A stretch of 64,000 nt of DNA from Alphaproteobacteria bacterium. GTDB taxonomy: Bacteria; Pseudomonadota; Alphaproteobacteria; Micropepsales; Micropepsaceae. This document shows positions 53,411 to 61,790 of the stretch, in pieces. The DNA lies in contig JAGWMG010000002.1 of assembly GCA_028871795.1 (NCBI GenBank), positions 62,001 to 126,000 on the forward strand, given 5' to 3'. Position numbers and translations under genes: made by a program. How positions within the stretch are numbered: the stretch's first letter is position 1; each line of letters opens with the position of its first letter. A model generated the notes under the pieces. It searched no databases. It was given only the letters and a program-made list of their open reading frames with translations, and was not told the origin of the DNA.

Positions 53411-54043
53411 ATGAAGCTCTACACCTATTTCCGCTCGTCGGCGGCGTTCCGCGCCCGCATCGCGCTGAACCTCAAAGGCTTGAAGCCGGAACAGGTGTTC
53501 GTGCATCTGCGCAAAAAAAATCAATTTACGGACGAATACCGCGACCTCAATCCGCAGGCCCTGATCCCGACGCTGGTGCACGACGGCCACGCCATCGCCC
53601 AGTCGCTGGCGATCATCGAATATCTGGACGAGATCGTTCCCGAACCTCCTTTGCTGCCGGCCGATCCGCCCGGCCGCGCGCGCGTACGCCAGATCGCCTA
53701 TGCGGTGGCGTGTGAAATTCACCCGCTCGGAAATCTGCGGGTGCAGAATTATCTGCGTGACGTCCTCGGTCGCAGCGAAGCGGAAGTAACCGCCTGGCAC
53801 CGGCATTGGATCGCGCTCGGCTTCGCCGCCATCGAAGCGCTTGTCGCTAACGCTTCAGGCCGCTTCTGCCATGGCGACCGCCCCACGCTCGCCGACATCT
53901 GCCTGATCCCGCAAATGGCGAATGCACGGCGTGTCGATCTCGACCTGTCGCCTTACCCGACGCTGCTGCGCATCGAGACGGCGGCGTTCGCGCTGCCGGC
54001 TTTCGTCGAGGCGCTGCCGCAGAACCAGCCCGATGCGGAGTGA
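53411..54043 (+). CDS. maiA: Maleylacetoacetate isomerase (zeta-class GST)
   Basis: ATG 53411 gives 210 residues. The glutathione site is YFRSSAAFRARIALNLKGL, where zeta GSTs have SSC or SSA. QALIPTLVHDGHAIAQSLAIIEYLDE and CHGDRPTLADICLIPQ are further GST blocks. It isomerises maleylacetoacetate to fumarylacetoacetate. It is fourth in the operon, eight bases after fahA, and its end overlaps the marR start. Confidence 0.95.
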   Translation: MKLYTYFRSSAAFRARIALNLKGLKPEQVFVHLRKKNQFTDEYRDLNPQALIPTLVHDGHAIAQSLAIIEYLDEIVPEPPLLPADPPGRARVRQIAYAVACEIHPLGNLRVQNYLRDVLGRSEAEVTAWHRHWIALGFAAIEALVANASGRFCHGDRPTLADICLIPQMANARRVDLDLSPYPTLLRIETAAFALPAFVEALPQNQPDAE

Positions 54044-54620
54044 CCGCGCGCGCGCGCCGCACCTCGCGCTCGACGCCTTTGTTCCCTACCGCCTCTCGGT
54101 CCTGACCAACCGGGTCAGCGGCGCCATCGCCCGTCATTACGCAGACCGTTTCGGGCTGACCATTCCCGAATGGCGCGTCATGGCCGTGCTGGGCGATACG
54201 CCCGGCCCGTCCGCCCGCGACGTCGCGGCGCGAACCGCCATGGATAAAGTGCAGGTCAGCCGCGCCGTTGCCTCGCTGACGGCGGCGCGCCGGGTGGAGC
54301 GTGCGCAAGACGAAGAGGACGGCCGCGTCGCGCATCTTTTCCTCACCCGCGCCGGCCGTGCCGTCTACGACGAGATCGTGCCCCTGGCGCTGCATCTGGA
54401 GGAGACGCTGCTGTCGGCGCTGAGCGCCAAGGAACGCAGAACCTTCGACCGGCTGTTGGCCAAGCTAGCGCGGCAGGTGCAGAATGGGGTGCAAGACGGC
54501 CGCGCCGACCATGTCCCTGGCAGGGATCGCGATGTTTGCAGCGGCGTTCCGGACAAAGACGCGGCTCGAAGAATTCTTCCTGCGCTCCGAACTCGGCGCC
54601 GCGGTCAGAACGCGAAATAA
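54033..54620 (+). CDS. MarR family regulator of the homogentisate operon
   Basis: ATG 54033 overlaps maiA by eleven bases and gives 195 residues. The winged helix is RFGLTIPEWRVMAVLGD, ARDVAARTAMDKVQVSRAVASL, then EEDGRVAHLFLTRAGRAVYDEI. About 45 extra residues follow the usual end (VQNGVQDGRADHVPG...), rich in Arg and Asp and out of character. The palindrome before hpd is its likely operator. The extra tail overlaps a small gene on the other strand. Confidence 0.88.
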   Translation: MRSDRARAPHLALDAFVPYRLSVLTNRVSGAIARHYADRFGLTIPEWRVMAVLGDTPGPSARDVAARTAMDKVQVSRAVASLTAARRVERAQDEEDGRVAHLFLTRAGRAVYDEIVPLALHLEETLLSALSAKERRTFDRLLAKLARQVQNGVQDGRADHVPGRDRDVCSGVPDKDAARRILPALRTRRRGQNAK

Positions 54621-54751
54621 AACGCCACGGCTGCGGCGAGCATCAGGATCGCTATCAAGTGCCGGGCGAACCAGTTGCTCGTTACGAGCCGAACCGATGG
54701 TTCCAGTTCCGTTTCGCGGTGCGCGTCAACCAAGCCGCCGATAATCGACAT
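54605..54751 (-). CDS. 48-aa single-span membrane protein (too short for the ORF track)
   Basis: Reverse-strand ATG at 54751 has a strong GGAGGCGAAG site. The frame reads MSIIGGLVDAHRETELEPSV, then a charged turn, then a membrane helix (LIAILMLAAAVAFYFAF) up to TGA at 54605. It would be an N-in, single-helix inner-membrane peptide. It is convergent with marR, overlapping the last 16 bases. Function unknown. Confidence 0.6.
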   Translation of the reverse strand: MSIIGGLVDAHRETELEPSVRLVTSNWFARHLIAILMLAAAVAFYFAF

Positions 54752-54850
54752 CTTCGCCTCCTGCGAGGGGTGTCTAGCCTTATATAGTCACTGTACGGCC
54801 GATTTGTCCGTGCGGTAAGTCAAAATTACGATTGGTTAACGCCAGCGGCG

Positions 54851-56083
54851 TCAGGCCAGCACGGCGCGGAACTGCTCCAGCGCTTCGTCGATCTGCGCCT
54901 GGGTGACGATCAGCGGCGGCATGATACGCAGCGTATTGCCGTGGGTTTCCTTGCACAGAACGCCGCGCCGCATCAGCGCCTCGCAGGCGCGCCGCGCGCC
55001 GCCCGCCTGGGCGTGAAGCTCGACGGCCACCATCAGACCGCGTCCGCGGATTTCCTTGACGATGTTCGAGCGGATCGACCGCAGGCCCGCTTGCAGATAA
55101 GCGCCCATGCGCGCGGCATTCTCGATCATGCCCTCCTCGACCAGCACGCGCATGGCCGCGCGCGCCACGGCGCAGGCCAGCGGATTGCCGCCGAAGGTCG
55201 AGCCGTGCTCGCCCGGCTTCAACACGTCCATCACTTCCTTGTTCGAAAGCACGGCGGAGACCGGATAGAAACCGCCCGACAGCGCCTTGCCGATCAGCGT
55301 GAGATCGGCTTCGATGCCTTCGTGTTCTTCGGCCAGCAAGGTGCCGGTGCGTCCCAGCCCGGTCTGGATCTCGTCCAGGATCAGCACCACGCGATGGTGC
55401 GTGCACAACTCCCGCGCCTTGCGCATATAGCCCGGTGGCGGAACGATCACGCCGCCTTCGCCCTGGATCGGTTCAACCAGGAAGGCGACGGTATTCGGCC
55501 CGATGGCGTGTTCCAGCGCCTCGGCGTCGCCGAATGGCACCACCTTGAAGCCCGGCGCGAAGGGGCCGAAGCCGTGGCGCGACGCCTGATCGGTCGAAAA
55601 GCCGACGATGGCCAGGGTGCGGCCGTGGAAATTGTTGTTGCAGACGACGATCTCGGCCTGCCCGTCGGGCACGCCCTTCACCTCGTAGCCCCATTTGCGC
55701 GAGACCTTCAGCGCCGTCTCCACCGCCTCGGCGCCCGAGTTCATCGGCAGCACCTTGTGCGAACGGGTCAGCGCGCAGAGCTCCTCGTAGAACAGGGGAA
55801 GTTGGTCGTTGCGGAAAGCGCGCGAGGTGATGGTCAGTTTTGCCGCTTGTTCCGCCAGCGCCGCCAGAATCTTCGGATGGCAATGGCCCTGATTGACCGC
55901 GGAATAGGACGACAGGCAATCGAGATAGCGCCGGCCCTCCACATCCCACACATAGACGCCCTCCCCGCGCGCCAGCACCACGTCCAGCGGCTTGTAGTTC
56001 GAGGCGCCGTAACGGTCCTCCAGCGCAATGAAGGCGTCCGTCGAATCCGGCCGCGGAGCGGAGGAAACAAGCGGAAGACTCAT
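54851..56083 (-). CDS. rocD: Ornithine aminotransferase
   Basis: RocD moves the delta-amino group of ornithine to 2-oxoglutarate, giving glutamate semialdehyde. The 410 residues include [49 protein letters not shown] and the PLP-lysine block [17 protein letters not shown]. The ending [12 protein letters not shown] is typical. AAGGAGGATGAG precedes the ATG. It is second in an operon with an arginine-hydrolase-like gene. Confidence 0.95.
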   Translation of the reverse strand: MSLPLVSSAPRPDSTDAFIALEDRYGASNYKPLDVVLARGEGVYVWDVEGRRYLDCLSSYSAVNQGHCHPKILAALAEQAAKLTITSRAFRNDQLPLFYEELCALTRSHKVLPMNSGAEAVETALKVSRKWGYEVKGVPDGQAEIVVCNNNFHGRTLAIVGFSTDQASRHGFGPFAPGFKVVPFGDAEALEHAIGPNTVAFLVEPIQGEGGVIVPPPGYMRKARELCTHHRVVLILDEIQTGLGRTGTLLAEEHEGIEADLTLIGKALSGGFYPVSAVLSNKEVMDVLKPGEHGSTFGGNPLACAVARAAMRVLVEEGMIENAARMGAYLQAGLRSIRSNIVKEIRGRGLMVAVELHAQAGGARRACEALMRRGVLCKETHGNTLRIMPPLIVTQAQIDEALEQFRAVLA

Positions 56084-56101
56084 CTCATCCTCCTTCGCCG
56101 C

Positions 56102-56983
56102 TCACGACGCGGCGCGGCGCATGGCGGCGGTTTCGCGCACGCGGTCCAGCCGCAGCGTCATGCAATAGGCTCCCCCGCCCGCCATGATGAACGGCGAAAG
56201 ATCGACGCCGGTCACCGTGTAGCCGCGCTCGCCGAGCTTGGCGCGCAGGCCGTCCTGCGGCTGGGCCATCACGATCTGGCGGCCGAAATTGACGGCATTG
56301 ACGCAGAAACCGGCGGCGTCTTCGTCGCTCGCCTCGATCTGCATGTCCTTCGGAACGGCAGCACGGATCGCCGCCAGGGCGTCGTGCGAAAAAGCCTTCG
56401 GGTAATAGACGACTTCGCCGCCGGACAGAGGCAGGAAGCAGGTGTCGAGGTGGTAGAAGCGCGGCGAGATCAGTTCGAGCGGCGTGATCGGCGCGCCGAA
56501 GAATTCCTCAGTGACGCCGATCGCCTCGCGATTCGAGCGTTGGCCGAAACCGGCCCAGAAGCGCTGGCGCGTCGCGTCCCAGATACAGTCGCCCGCGCCT
56601 TCCTGAAAACAGCCTTGCGGGAACTGTTCGACGACGTCGAGCAGGCCGCGCGCCTTGAAGCCCTCGAAGGCCTTGAGGAACAAGGGTTCTTCGCCGCGGC
56701 GTTCGGCAAAGCGGAAGCGCGCCACTAGGGCGCGGCGGTCCAGCACGATGGCGGCATTGGCCGGGAACACCATGTCCGGCAGACCGGGCGCGCCCGCGCT
56801 GCGGATCACCTCCGCGCCGGCTGCCGCCAGCGCCTTGGCAAGCGCGGCCGACGCCGCCTGTGCCGCGCGGAAATAGCCTTCGCGATCCTCGGACCACGCC
56901 GACGGCTTCATCCACGGATTAATGACGTAGGAAACCTCGAAGTGACTGGCGTCGATCATCATCAGTATGGGCTTGCGAAGCAT
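56102..56983 (-). CDS. Guanidino-group-modifying hydrolase (DDAH/arginine-dihydrolase-like)
   Basis: ATG 56983 gives 293 residues. LPDMVFPANAAIVLDRRALVARF with ERRGEEP matches the N-terminal catalytic part of the dimethylargininase / arginine dihydrolase branch of the GME superfamily. SPRFYHLDTCFLPL has the catalytic His, and GGGAYCMTLRLDR near the end has the Cys nucleophile. It heads the operon with rocD, so conversion of arginine (or citrulline) to ornithine is more plausible than methylarginine breakdown. The exact substrate is unproven. Confidence 0.82.
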   Translation of the reverse strand: MLRKPILMMIDASHFEVSYVINPWMKPSAWSEDREGYFRAAQAASAALAKALAAAGAEVIRSAGAPGLPDMVFPANAAIVLDRRALVARFRFAERRGEEPLFLKAFEGFKARGLLDVVEQFPQGCFQEGAGDCIWDATRQRFWAGFGQRSNREAIGVTEEFFGAPITPLELISPRFYHLDTCFLPLSGGEVVYYPKAFSHDALAAIRAAVPKDMQIEASDEDAAGFCVNAVNFGRQIVMAQPQDGLRAKLGERGYTVTGVDLSPFIMAGGGAYCMTLRLDRVRETAAMRRAAS

Positions 56984-57105
56984 GTGGACTCCTTGACCGG
57001 TCGAGTTTCTATGGTCGGCCATTGGCGGCCTAACGAAAAGCCAGCAAACTGTTGGAAAACGTCAGAATTTGTGGCATTATGCCAGCGCATATTGGTAAAG
57101 CGGCA

Positions 57106-57528
57106 ATGGACGACACCGACCGCCACCTCATCGCGCTGCTGCGCAAGAATGCGCGCCTGCCCGTCGCGGCGCTGGCCAAGGCGCTTGGCGTCTCGCGTGG
57201 CACGGTGCAGAACCGCATCAACCGGTTGACCGCGCGCGGCACCATCCAGGGATTCACCGTCCGCGTCCGTTCCGGGGCGGAGCCCGCGCGCATCAGGGCC
57301 ATTATGATGATCGCGGTGGAGGGCGAGCGCTCGGAACGAATCATCAAGCTCCTGCGCGGCAATCCCGAGATCGCCGCCATCCACACCACCAACGGCCGCT
57401 GGGACATGGTGCTGGAACTCAACACCGAAAGCCTGGAGGCGTTCGATCTCGTGCTGCATCGCGTGCGGCTGATCGAGGGCATCTCCGGCTCCGAAACCAG
57501 TCTGCTCCTGTCGACCCTTCCGATGTAG
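57106..57528 (+). CDS. Lrp/AsnC family regulator (linked to tryptophanase)
   Basis: From ATG 57106 (an alternative ATG lies at 57079) the protein has 140 residues: MDDTDRHLIALLRKNARLPVAALAKALGVSRGTVQNRINRL is the helix-turn-helix. The RAM ligand domain follows, with a GRWDMVLEL core and GISGSETSLLLS end. It is divergent from the arginine hydrolase-rocD operon and 33 bases upstream of the tryptophanase gene. It probably senses an amino acid and controls both. Confidence 0.9.
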   Translation: MDDTDRHLIALLRKNARLPVAALAKALGVSRGTVQNRINRLTARGTIQGFTVRVRSGAEPARIRAIMMIAVEGERSERIIKLLRGNPEIAAIHTTNGRWDMVLELNTESLEAFDLVLHRVRLIEGISGSETSLLLSTLPM

Positions 57529-57561
57529 TGTTGCGGCGCTTTTGGGATTCGAGGAATTAGC

Positions 57562-58926
57562 ATGAGAACCATCATCGAGCCGTTCCGGATCAAGACCGTC
57601 GAACCGATCCGCATGACCACGCGCGACGAGCGCCAGCGCCTGCTCGCCGCGGCGGCATACAATCTGTTCGCCGTGCGGGCCGACGACGTGCTGATCGATC
57701 TCTTGACCGATTCCGGCACCTCGGCGATGAGCGCGGCGCAGCAGGCGGCCCTGATCGGCGGCGACGAATCCTACGCCGGAAGCGCGTCGTTCTTCCGCTT
57801 CGAAGCCGCGGTGAAGAACCTGTTTCCGTTCAAGCACGTGCTGCCGACGCATCAGGGCCGCGCGGCGGAAGCGATCCTGTTCTCGGTGATCGGCGGCAAA
57901 GGCGTGAAGGTGCCGTCCAACACGCATTTCGACACCACGCGGGCGAATATCGAAGCCACGGGCGCCGAAGCCTTCGACCTGGTCATCGCGGAAGGCCTGG
58001 ACCCCAACAACGAGCACCCGTTCAAGGGCAACATGGACCTGGCGCGGCTGGAGGCGTTCCTCGCGGAACACGGCGCCGGCGTGCCGTGCGTCATGCTGAC
58101 GGTCACCAACAATGCCGGCGGCGGCCAGCCGGTCAGCCTGGAGAACATCCGCGCCACCGCGGCGGTGGCGCACAAATACGGCAAGCGGTTCCTCATAGAC
58201 GGCTGCCGCTTCGCGGAAAACGCTTTCTTCATCAAGCTGCGCGAGAAGAGTCAGGCAAACCGCCGCGTCGAAGACATCGTGCGCGACATGTTTGCCGACG
58301 CCGACGGCATGACGATGTCGGCGAAAAAGGATGCGTTCGCCAATATCGGCGGCTGGCTGGCGCTCAACGACGACACCCTCGCCCAGTCGGCGCGCGAACG
58401 GCTCATCCTGACGGAAGGATTCCCCACCTATGGCGGGCTAGCCGGGCGCGATCTCGACGCCATCGCACAAGGCCTCAAGGAAATCGTCGACGAGGATTAT
58501 CTCGCCTACCGCCTGCGCACCTCTGCCTATGTCGCCGAACGTCTAGAGGCGCTGGGCGTCCCCACCGTCAAGCCGTCGGGCGGACACGCCATTTTCGTCG
58601 ACGCCAGAACCTTCCTTCCCCATATCCCGCCGCTCAACTATCCGGGGCAGTCCCTGGCGGTCGCGCTTTACCTCGAAGGCGGCATTCGTTCCTGCGAGAT
58701 CGGGACCGTCATGTTCGGCCTGCAAAGCGACGGCAGGGAGGTGCCGGCGGCGATGGACCTCGTGCGCCTCGCCATGCCGCGGCGCGTCTATACCCAGAGC
58801 CATGCGGACTACGTCGTCGAGGTTTTCGAAAACATCGCCAAGAACAAGGAGCGGCTGCGCGGCCTGAAGATCGTCTGGCAGCCTCGGCGCATGCGCCATT
58901 TCTCGGCGAAATTCATGCCGCTGTGA
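57562..58926 (+). CDS. tnaA: Tryptophanase
   Basis: The 454-residue PLP lyase has LTDSGTSAMSAAQQAAL, VLPTHQGRAAE and FKGNMDLARLEAF. It also has SNAGGGQPVSLEN-like TNNAGGGQP, the PLP-lysine block MTMSAKKDAFANIGG and GFPTYGGLAGRDL. GIRSCEIGTVMFG reads EIG like tryptophanases, where tyrosine phenol-lyases have an Arg (ERG). I therefore prefer tryptophan to indole, pyruvate and ammonia. GAGGAATT precedes the ATG. No room exists for a TnaC-type leader; the Lrp gene is just upstream. Confidence 0.88.
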   Translation: MRTIIEPFRIKTVEPIRMTTRDERQRLLAAAAYNLFAVRADDVLIDLLTDSGTSAMSAAQQAALIGGDESYAGSASFFRFEAAVKNLFPFKHVLPTHQGRAAEAILFSVIGGKGVKVPSNTHFDTTRANIEATGAEAFDLVIAEGLDPNNEHPFKGNMDLARLEAFLAEHGAGVPCVMLTVTNNAGGGQPVSLENIRATAAVAHKYGKRFLIDGCRFAENAFFIKLREKSQANRRVEDIVRDMFADADGMTMSAKKDAFANIGGWLALNDDTLAQSARERLILTEGFPTYGGLAGRDLDAIAQGLKEIVDEDYLAYRLRTSAYVAERLEALGVPTVKPSGGHAIFVDARTFLPHIPPLNYPGQSLAVALYLEGGIRSCEIGTVMFGLQSDGREVPAAMDLVRLAMPRRVYTQSHADYVVEVFENIAKNKERLRGLKIVWQPRRMRHFSAKFMPL

Positions 58927-59391
58927 TCAGATCGGCAGCATTGTGGTGTTCTTCACGCACTTCAGCGCGAAGCTCGAATTCACCGAGGCGACGCCCGGCA
59001 GATGCAACAGCTTGTGCTTGAGGAATTGCTCATAGTCGCTGACGCTGCCGGTGACGATCCGCAACAGGAAATCGGAATCGCCGGACATCGAAAAGCATTC
59101 GACGATCTCCGGCCGCGCTCGCGCCGAGCGCTCGAAGACCTCCAGCGTCTCCTCGTCGTGCTGCTTGAGCTTGATATGCGCGAACACGGTGATAGAGAGG
59201 TTCAGCGCTTCGGGATCGAGGATGATGGCGCGGCCTTTGATGACTCCGTCCGCCTCGAGCTTTTTCAGCCGGCGCCAGCAAGGTGTGTGAGAAAGTCCCA
59301 CCCGTTCGCTCAGGTTCTGAATTGAAAGGGCCGGTTCGGCTTGTAGAACGCGGAGGATCTTGCGGTCGAAATCATCTATCGGAGATTTCAT
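58927..59391 (-). CDS. bkdR: Lrp/AsnC family regulator, probable BkdR
   Basis: The 154 residues start with a helix-turn-helix (LQAEPALSIQNLSERVGLSHTPCWRRLKKLEADGVI), followed by the RAM domain (VFAHIKLKQHDEETLEVF and FLLRIVTGSVSDYEQFL). The full-length Lrp layout and divergence from the branched-chain ketoacid dehydrogenase operon suggest a BkdR activator responding to branched-chain amino acids. It converges end-to-end with the tryptophanase gene, the stops being adjacent. Confidence 0.9.
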   Translation of the reverse strand: MKSPIDDFDRKILRVLQAEPALSIQNLSERVGLSHTPCWRRLKKLEADGVIKGRAIILDPEALNLSITVFAHIKLKQHDEETLEVFERSARARPEIVECFSMSGDSDFLLRIVTGSVSDYEQFLKHKLLHLPGVASVNSSFALKCVKNTTMLPI

Positions 59392-59485
59392 CCTAATTTC
59401 CCTTCGAAATAGACGAGATTATCCTAATTCTTGTCTAACACCACCATCAATTTTGGACACCTATCCCAAAGTTGCGGGTTATAAT
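59390..59485 (+). promoter_or_regulatory. bkd control region: ATCCTAATT repeats and TATAAT
   Basis: ATCCTAATT occurs at 59390-59398, over the lrp start codon, and again at 59421-59429, a period of 31 bases or three helical turns on the same face. A TATAAT lies at 59480-59485, about 54 bases before the E1-alpha TTG. The arrangement suits an Lrp-type activator/autorepressor. Confidence 0.6.
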
Positions 59486-59538
59486 TACTAGCCTTCCCTT
59501 CGAGGGCGGTCCGTTCTGACAGGTGTGGAGGTGCCGCT

Positions 59539-60771
59539 TTGCGCAACACCGTCAAGCTCAGTTTGCACATCCCCGACGCGCCCGCGCGGCCGGGCGAAAA
59601 ACCGAATTTCAGCTATCTCCAAATTCCCGAGGCCGGCAGCGTGCGCTGTCCCGACGTCGCCACCTCTCCCGCGGAGATGCGCGATCTCGCCTACGACCTG
59701 ATCCGCGTGCTGGATTGGGACCACCGGGCCGTCGGACCGTGGAACCCGCGTCTGGCGCCGGAGACCTTGCGCCGCGTGCTGAAGCTCATGGTCATCGACC
59801 GGATTTTCGAAGACCGCATGTTCCGCGCCCAACGCCAGGGCAAGACCTCGTTCTACATGCGCGGACTCGGCGAGGAAGCCATCGCCATGGCCCATGCCTT
59901 CGCGGTCACCGCCAAAGACATGTGCTTCACATCCTATCGCCAGCAGGGACTCCTGATCGCGCGCGGCTGTCCGATCATCGAAATGATGAATCAGGTCTAC
60001 TCGAACGCCGGCGACAAACAGCACGGCGTGCAGATGCCGCTGCACTATTCGTTTCCCGAATACGGCTACTTCGCGATGTCGGGTAATCTGGCGACGCAGG
60101 TGTCCCAGGCCGTCGGCTGGGCGATGGCTTCGGCCTATCGCGGCGGCGACAAGATCGCGGTGGCCTTCGTCGGCGACGGCGCCACTGCGGAAGGTGATTT
60201 CCATGCCGGAATGCTGTTCGCCTCCGTCTATCGCGCTCCCGTCATCATCAGCATCTCCAACAATCAGTGGGCGATCTCCATGTGCCAAGCCATTGCCGGA
60301 GGCGAACAGACGACGTTCGCTTCGCGCGGGCTGGGCGTCGGGCTGCCGGCGCTGCGCGTCGACGGCAACGATTTCCTCGCCAGCTATGCGGCCGTGCAAT
60401 GGGCGGCCGAACGCGCCCGCTCCAATCTCGGCGCCACCGTCATCGAGTTCGTCACCTATCGCGGCCATTCCCATTCGACCAGCGACGATCCGACGCGTTA
60501 TCGTCCCGCCGACGACTATGCCGCCTGGCCGCTCGGAGATCCGATCGACCGCTTGAAGCGGCACCTGACGGCGCTCGGCGAATGGTCGGAAGACCAGCAT
60601 GCCGCCTACGAAGCGAAAGCGGCCGAAGAAGTCCGCGCCCTGCAGGCCCAAGCGGAAAACATCGGCACCCTGGAAGCTGGAAAACACCCCAACCCCGAGG
60701 TGCTTTTCGAAAACGTCTTCGAACAACCCGACTGGCGCCACAAGCTCCAGCGCCAAGAACTGGGAGTCTGA
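59539..60771 (+). CDS. bkdA1: Branched-chain 2-oxoacid dehydrogenase E1 alpha
   Basis: TTG 59539 with GTGGAGGTG upstream gives 410 residues. The thiamine-diphosphate motif GDGATAEGDFHAGMLFAS to NNQWAIS, and RGHSHSTSDDPTRYR with the phosphorylation-loop-like SDDP, are typical of the BCKDH alpha subunit. E1 alpha/beta decarboxylate the 2-oxoacids from Val, Leu and Ile. It is first in the bkdA1-bkdA2-bkdB operon. Confidence 0.95.
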   Translation: MRNTVKLSLHIPDAPARPGEKPNFSYLQIPEAGSVRCPDVATSPAEMRDLAYDLIRVLDWDHRAVGPWNPRLAPETLRRVLKLMVIDRIFEDRMFRAQRQGKTSFYMRGLGEEAIAMAHAFAVTAKDMCFTSYRQQGLLIARGCPIIEMMNQVYSNAGDKQHGVQMPLHYSFPEYGYFAMSGNLATQVSQAVGWAMASAYRGGDKIAVAFVGDGATAEGDFHAGMLFASVYRAPVIISISNNQWAISMCQAIAGGEQTTFASRGLGVGLPALRVDGNDFLASYAAVQWAAERARSNLGATVIEFVTYRGHSHSTSDDPTRYRPADDYAAWPLGDPIDRLKRHLTALGEWSEDQHAAYEAKAAEEVRALQAQAENIGTLEAGKHPNPEVLFENVFEQPDWRHKLQRQELGV

Positions 60772-60774
60772 GCC

Positions 60775-61788
60775 GTGCCCGCGATGAATATGGTGCAGGC
60801 GCTCAACTCGGCGCTCGACGTGATGATGGCGAAGGACCCCAACGTCCTGACCTTCGGCGAAGACGTGGGTTATTTCGGCGGCGTCTTCCGCGTCACCGAG
60901 GGCCTGCAGAAGAAATACGGCAAAACGCGCTGCTTCGACGCCCCGATCAGCGAACTCGGCATCGTCGGCGTCGGCATCGGTATGGCGGTCAATGGCCTGC
61001 GCCCGGTGGTCGAAATCCAGTTCGCCGATTACATCTATCCCGCCTATGACCAGCTGGTATCGGAAGCGGCCCGGATACGATACCGCTCGGTCGGCGGCTA
61101 TACCGCGCCGATCACCGTGCGCAGCCCCTATGGCGGGGGCATCTTCGGCGGCGAGACCCACAGTCAGAGCCCCGAAGCGCTGTTCACCCACGTCGCGGGG
61201 TTGAAGACGGTCATTCCTTCGACGCCTTACGACGCCAAAGGCCTTCTCATCAGCGCCATCGAAGCGAACGATCCGGTGATGTTCTTCGAACCCAAGCGCC
61301 TCTACAACGGCCCCTTCGACGGCCATCACGAGCGGCCGGCGGTTCCCTGGTCGCAACATCCTGCCAGCGAAGTGCCCGAAGGCCACTACACCGTGCCTCT
61401 GGGCAAGGCCGCCGTCGTGCGCAAAGGCGAAGCGGTGACGCTGCTTTGCTACGGCACGATGGTGCACGTTGCGCGTTCGGCCGCGGAGGAAAGCGGCATC
61501 GACGCCGAGATTCTCGATCTGCGCACCCTGGTGCCGCTCGATCTGGAGGCCATCGTCGCCTCGGTGAGGAAAACCGGCCGCTGCGTGATCGTGCATGAAG
61601 CCACGGAGACCGGCGGCTACGGCGGCGAACTCGTCGCCCTGGTGCAGAAGCACTGCTTCTATCATCTCGAGGCACCGGTCGAGCGCGTCTGTGGTTTCGA
61701 CACGCCCTATCCGCACGGTTTCGAGTGGGAATACTTCATCGGTCCGGCGCGCGTGGCGACCGCCATGCGCCGCGTCCTGGAGGGCTGA
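60775..61788 (+). CDS. bkdA2: Branched-chain 2-oxoacid dehydrogenase E1 beta
   Basis: The GTG three bases after the E1-alpha stop gives 337 residues. LTFGEDVGYFGGVFRVTEGL, ISELGIVGVGIGMAVNG and RSPYGGGIFGGETHSQSPEA are diagnostic beta-subunit blocks, and GFEWEYFIGP ends the protein. It pairs with the alpha subunit to form the E1 heterotetramer. Confidence 0.96.
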   Translation: MPAMNMVQALNSALDVMMAKDPNVLTFGEDVGYFGGVFRVTEGLQKKYGKTRCFDAPISELGIVGVGIGMAVNGLRPVVEIQFADYIYPAYDQLVSEAARIRYRSVGGYTAPITVRSPYGGGIFGGETHSQSPEALFTHVAGLKTVIPSTPYDAKGLLISAIEANDPVMFFEPKRLYNGPFDGHHERPAVPWSQHPASEVPEGHYTVPLGKAAVVRKGEAVTLLCYGTMVHVARSAAEESGIDAEILDLRTLVPLDLEAIVASVRKTGRCVIVHEATETGGYGGELVALVQKHCFYHLEAPVERVCGFDTPYPHGFEWEYFIGPARVATAMRRVLEG

Positions 61789-61790
61789 AC

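Noticed and set aside
57529-57561. Search for a TnaC-like leader before tryptophanase
   Set aside because: Only 33 bases separate the Lrp gene and tnaA, with no leader frame.
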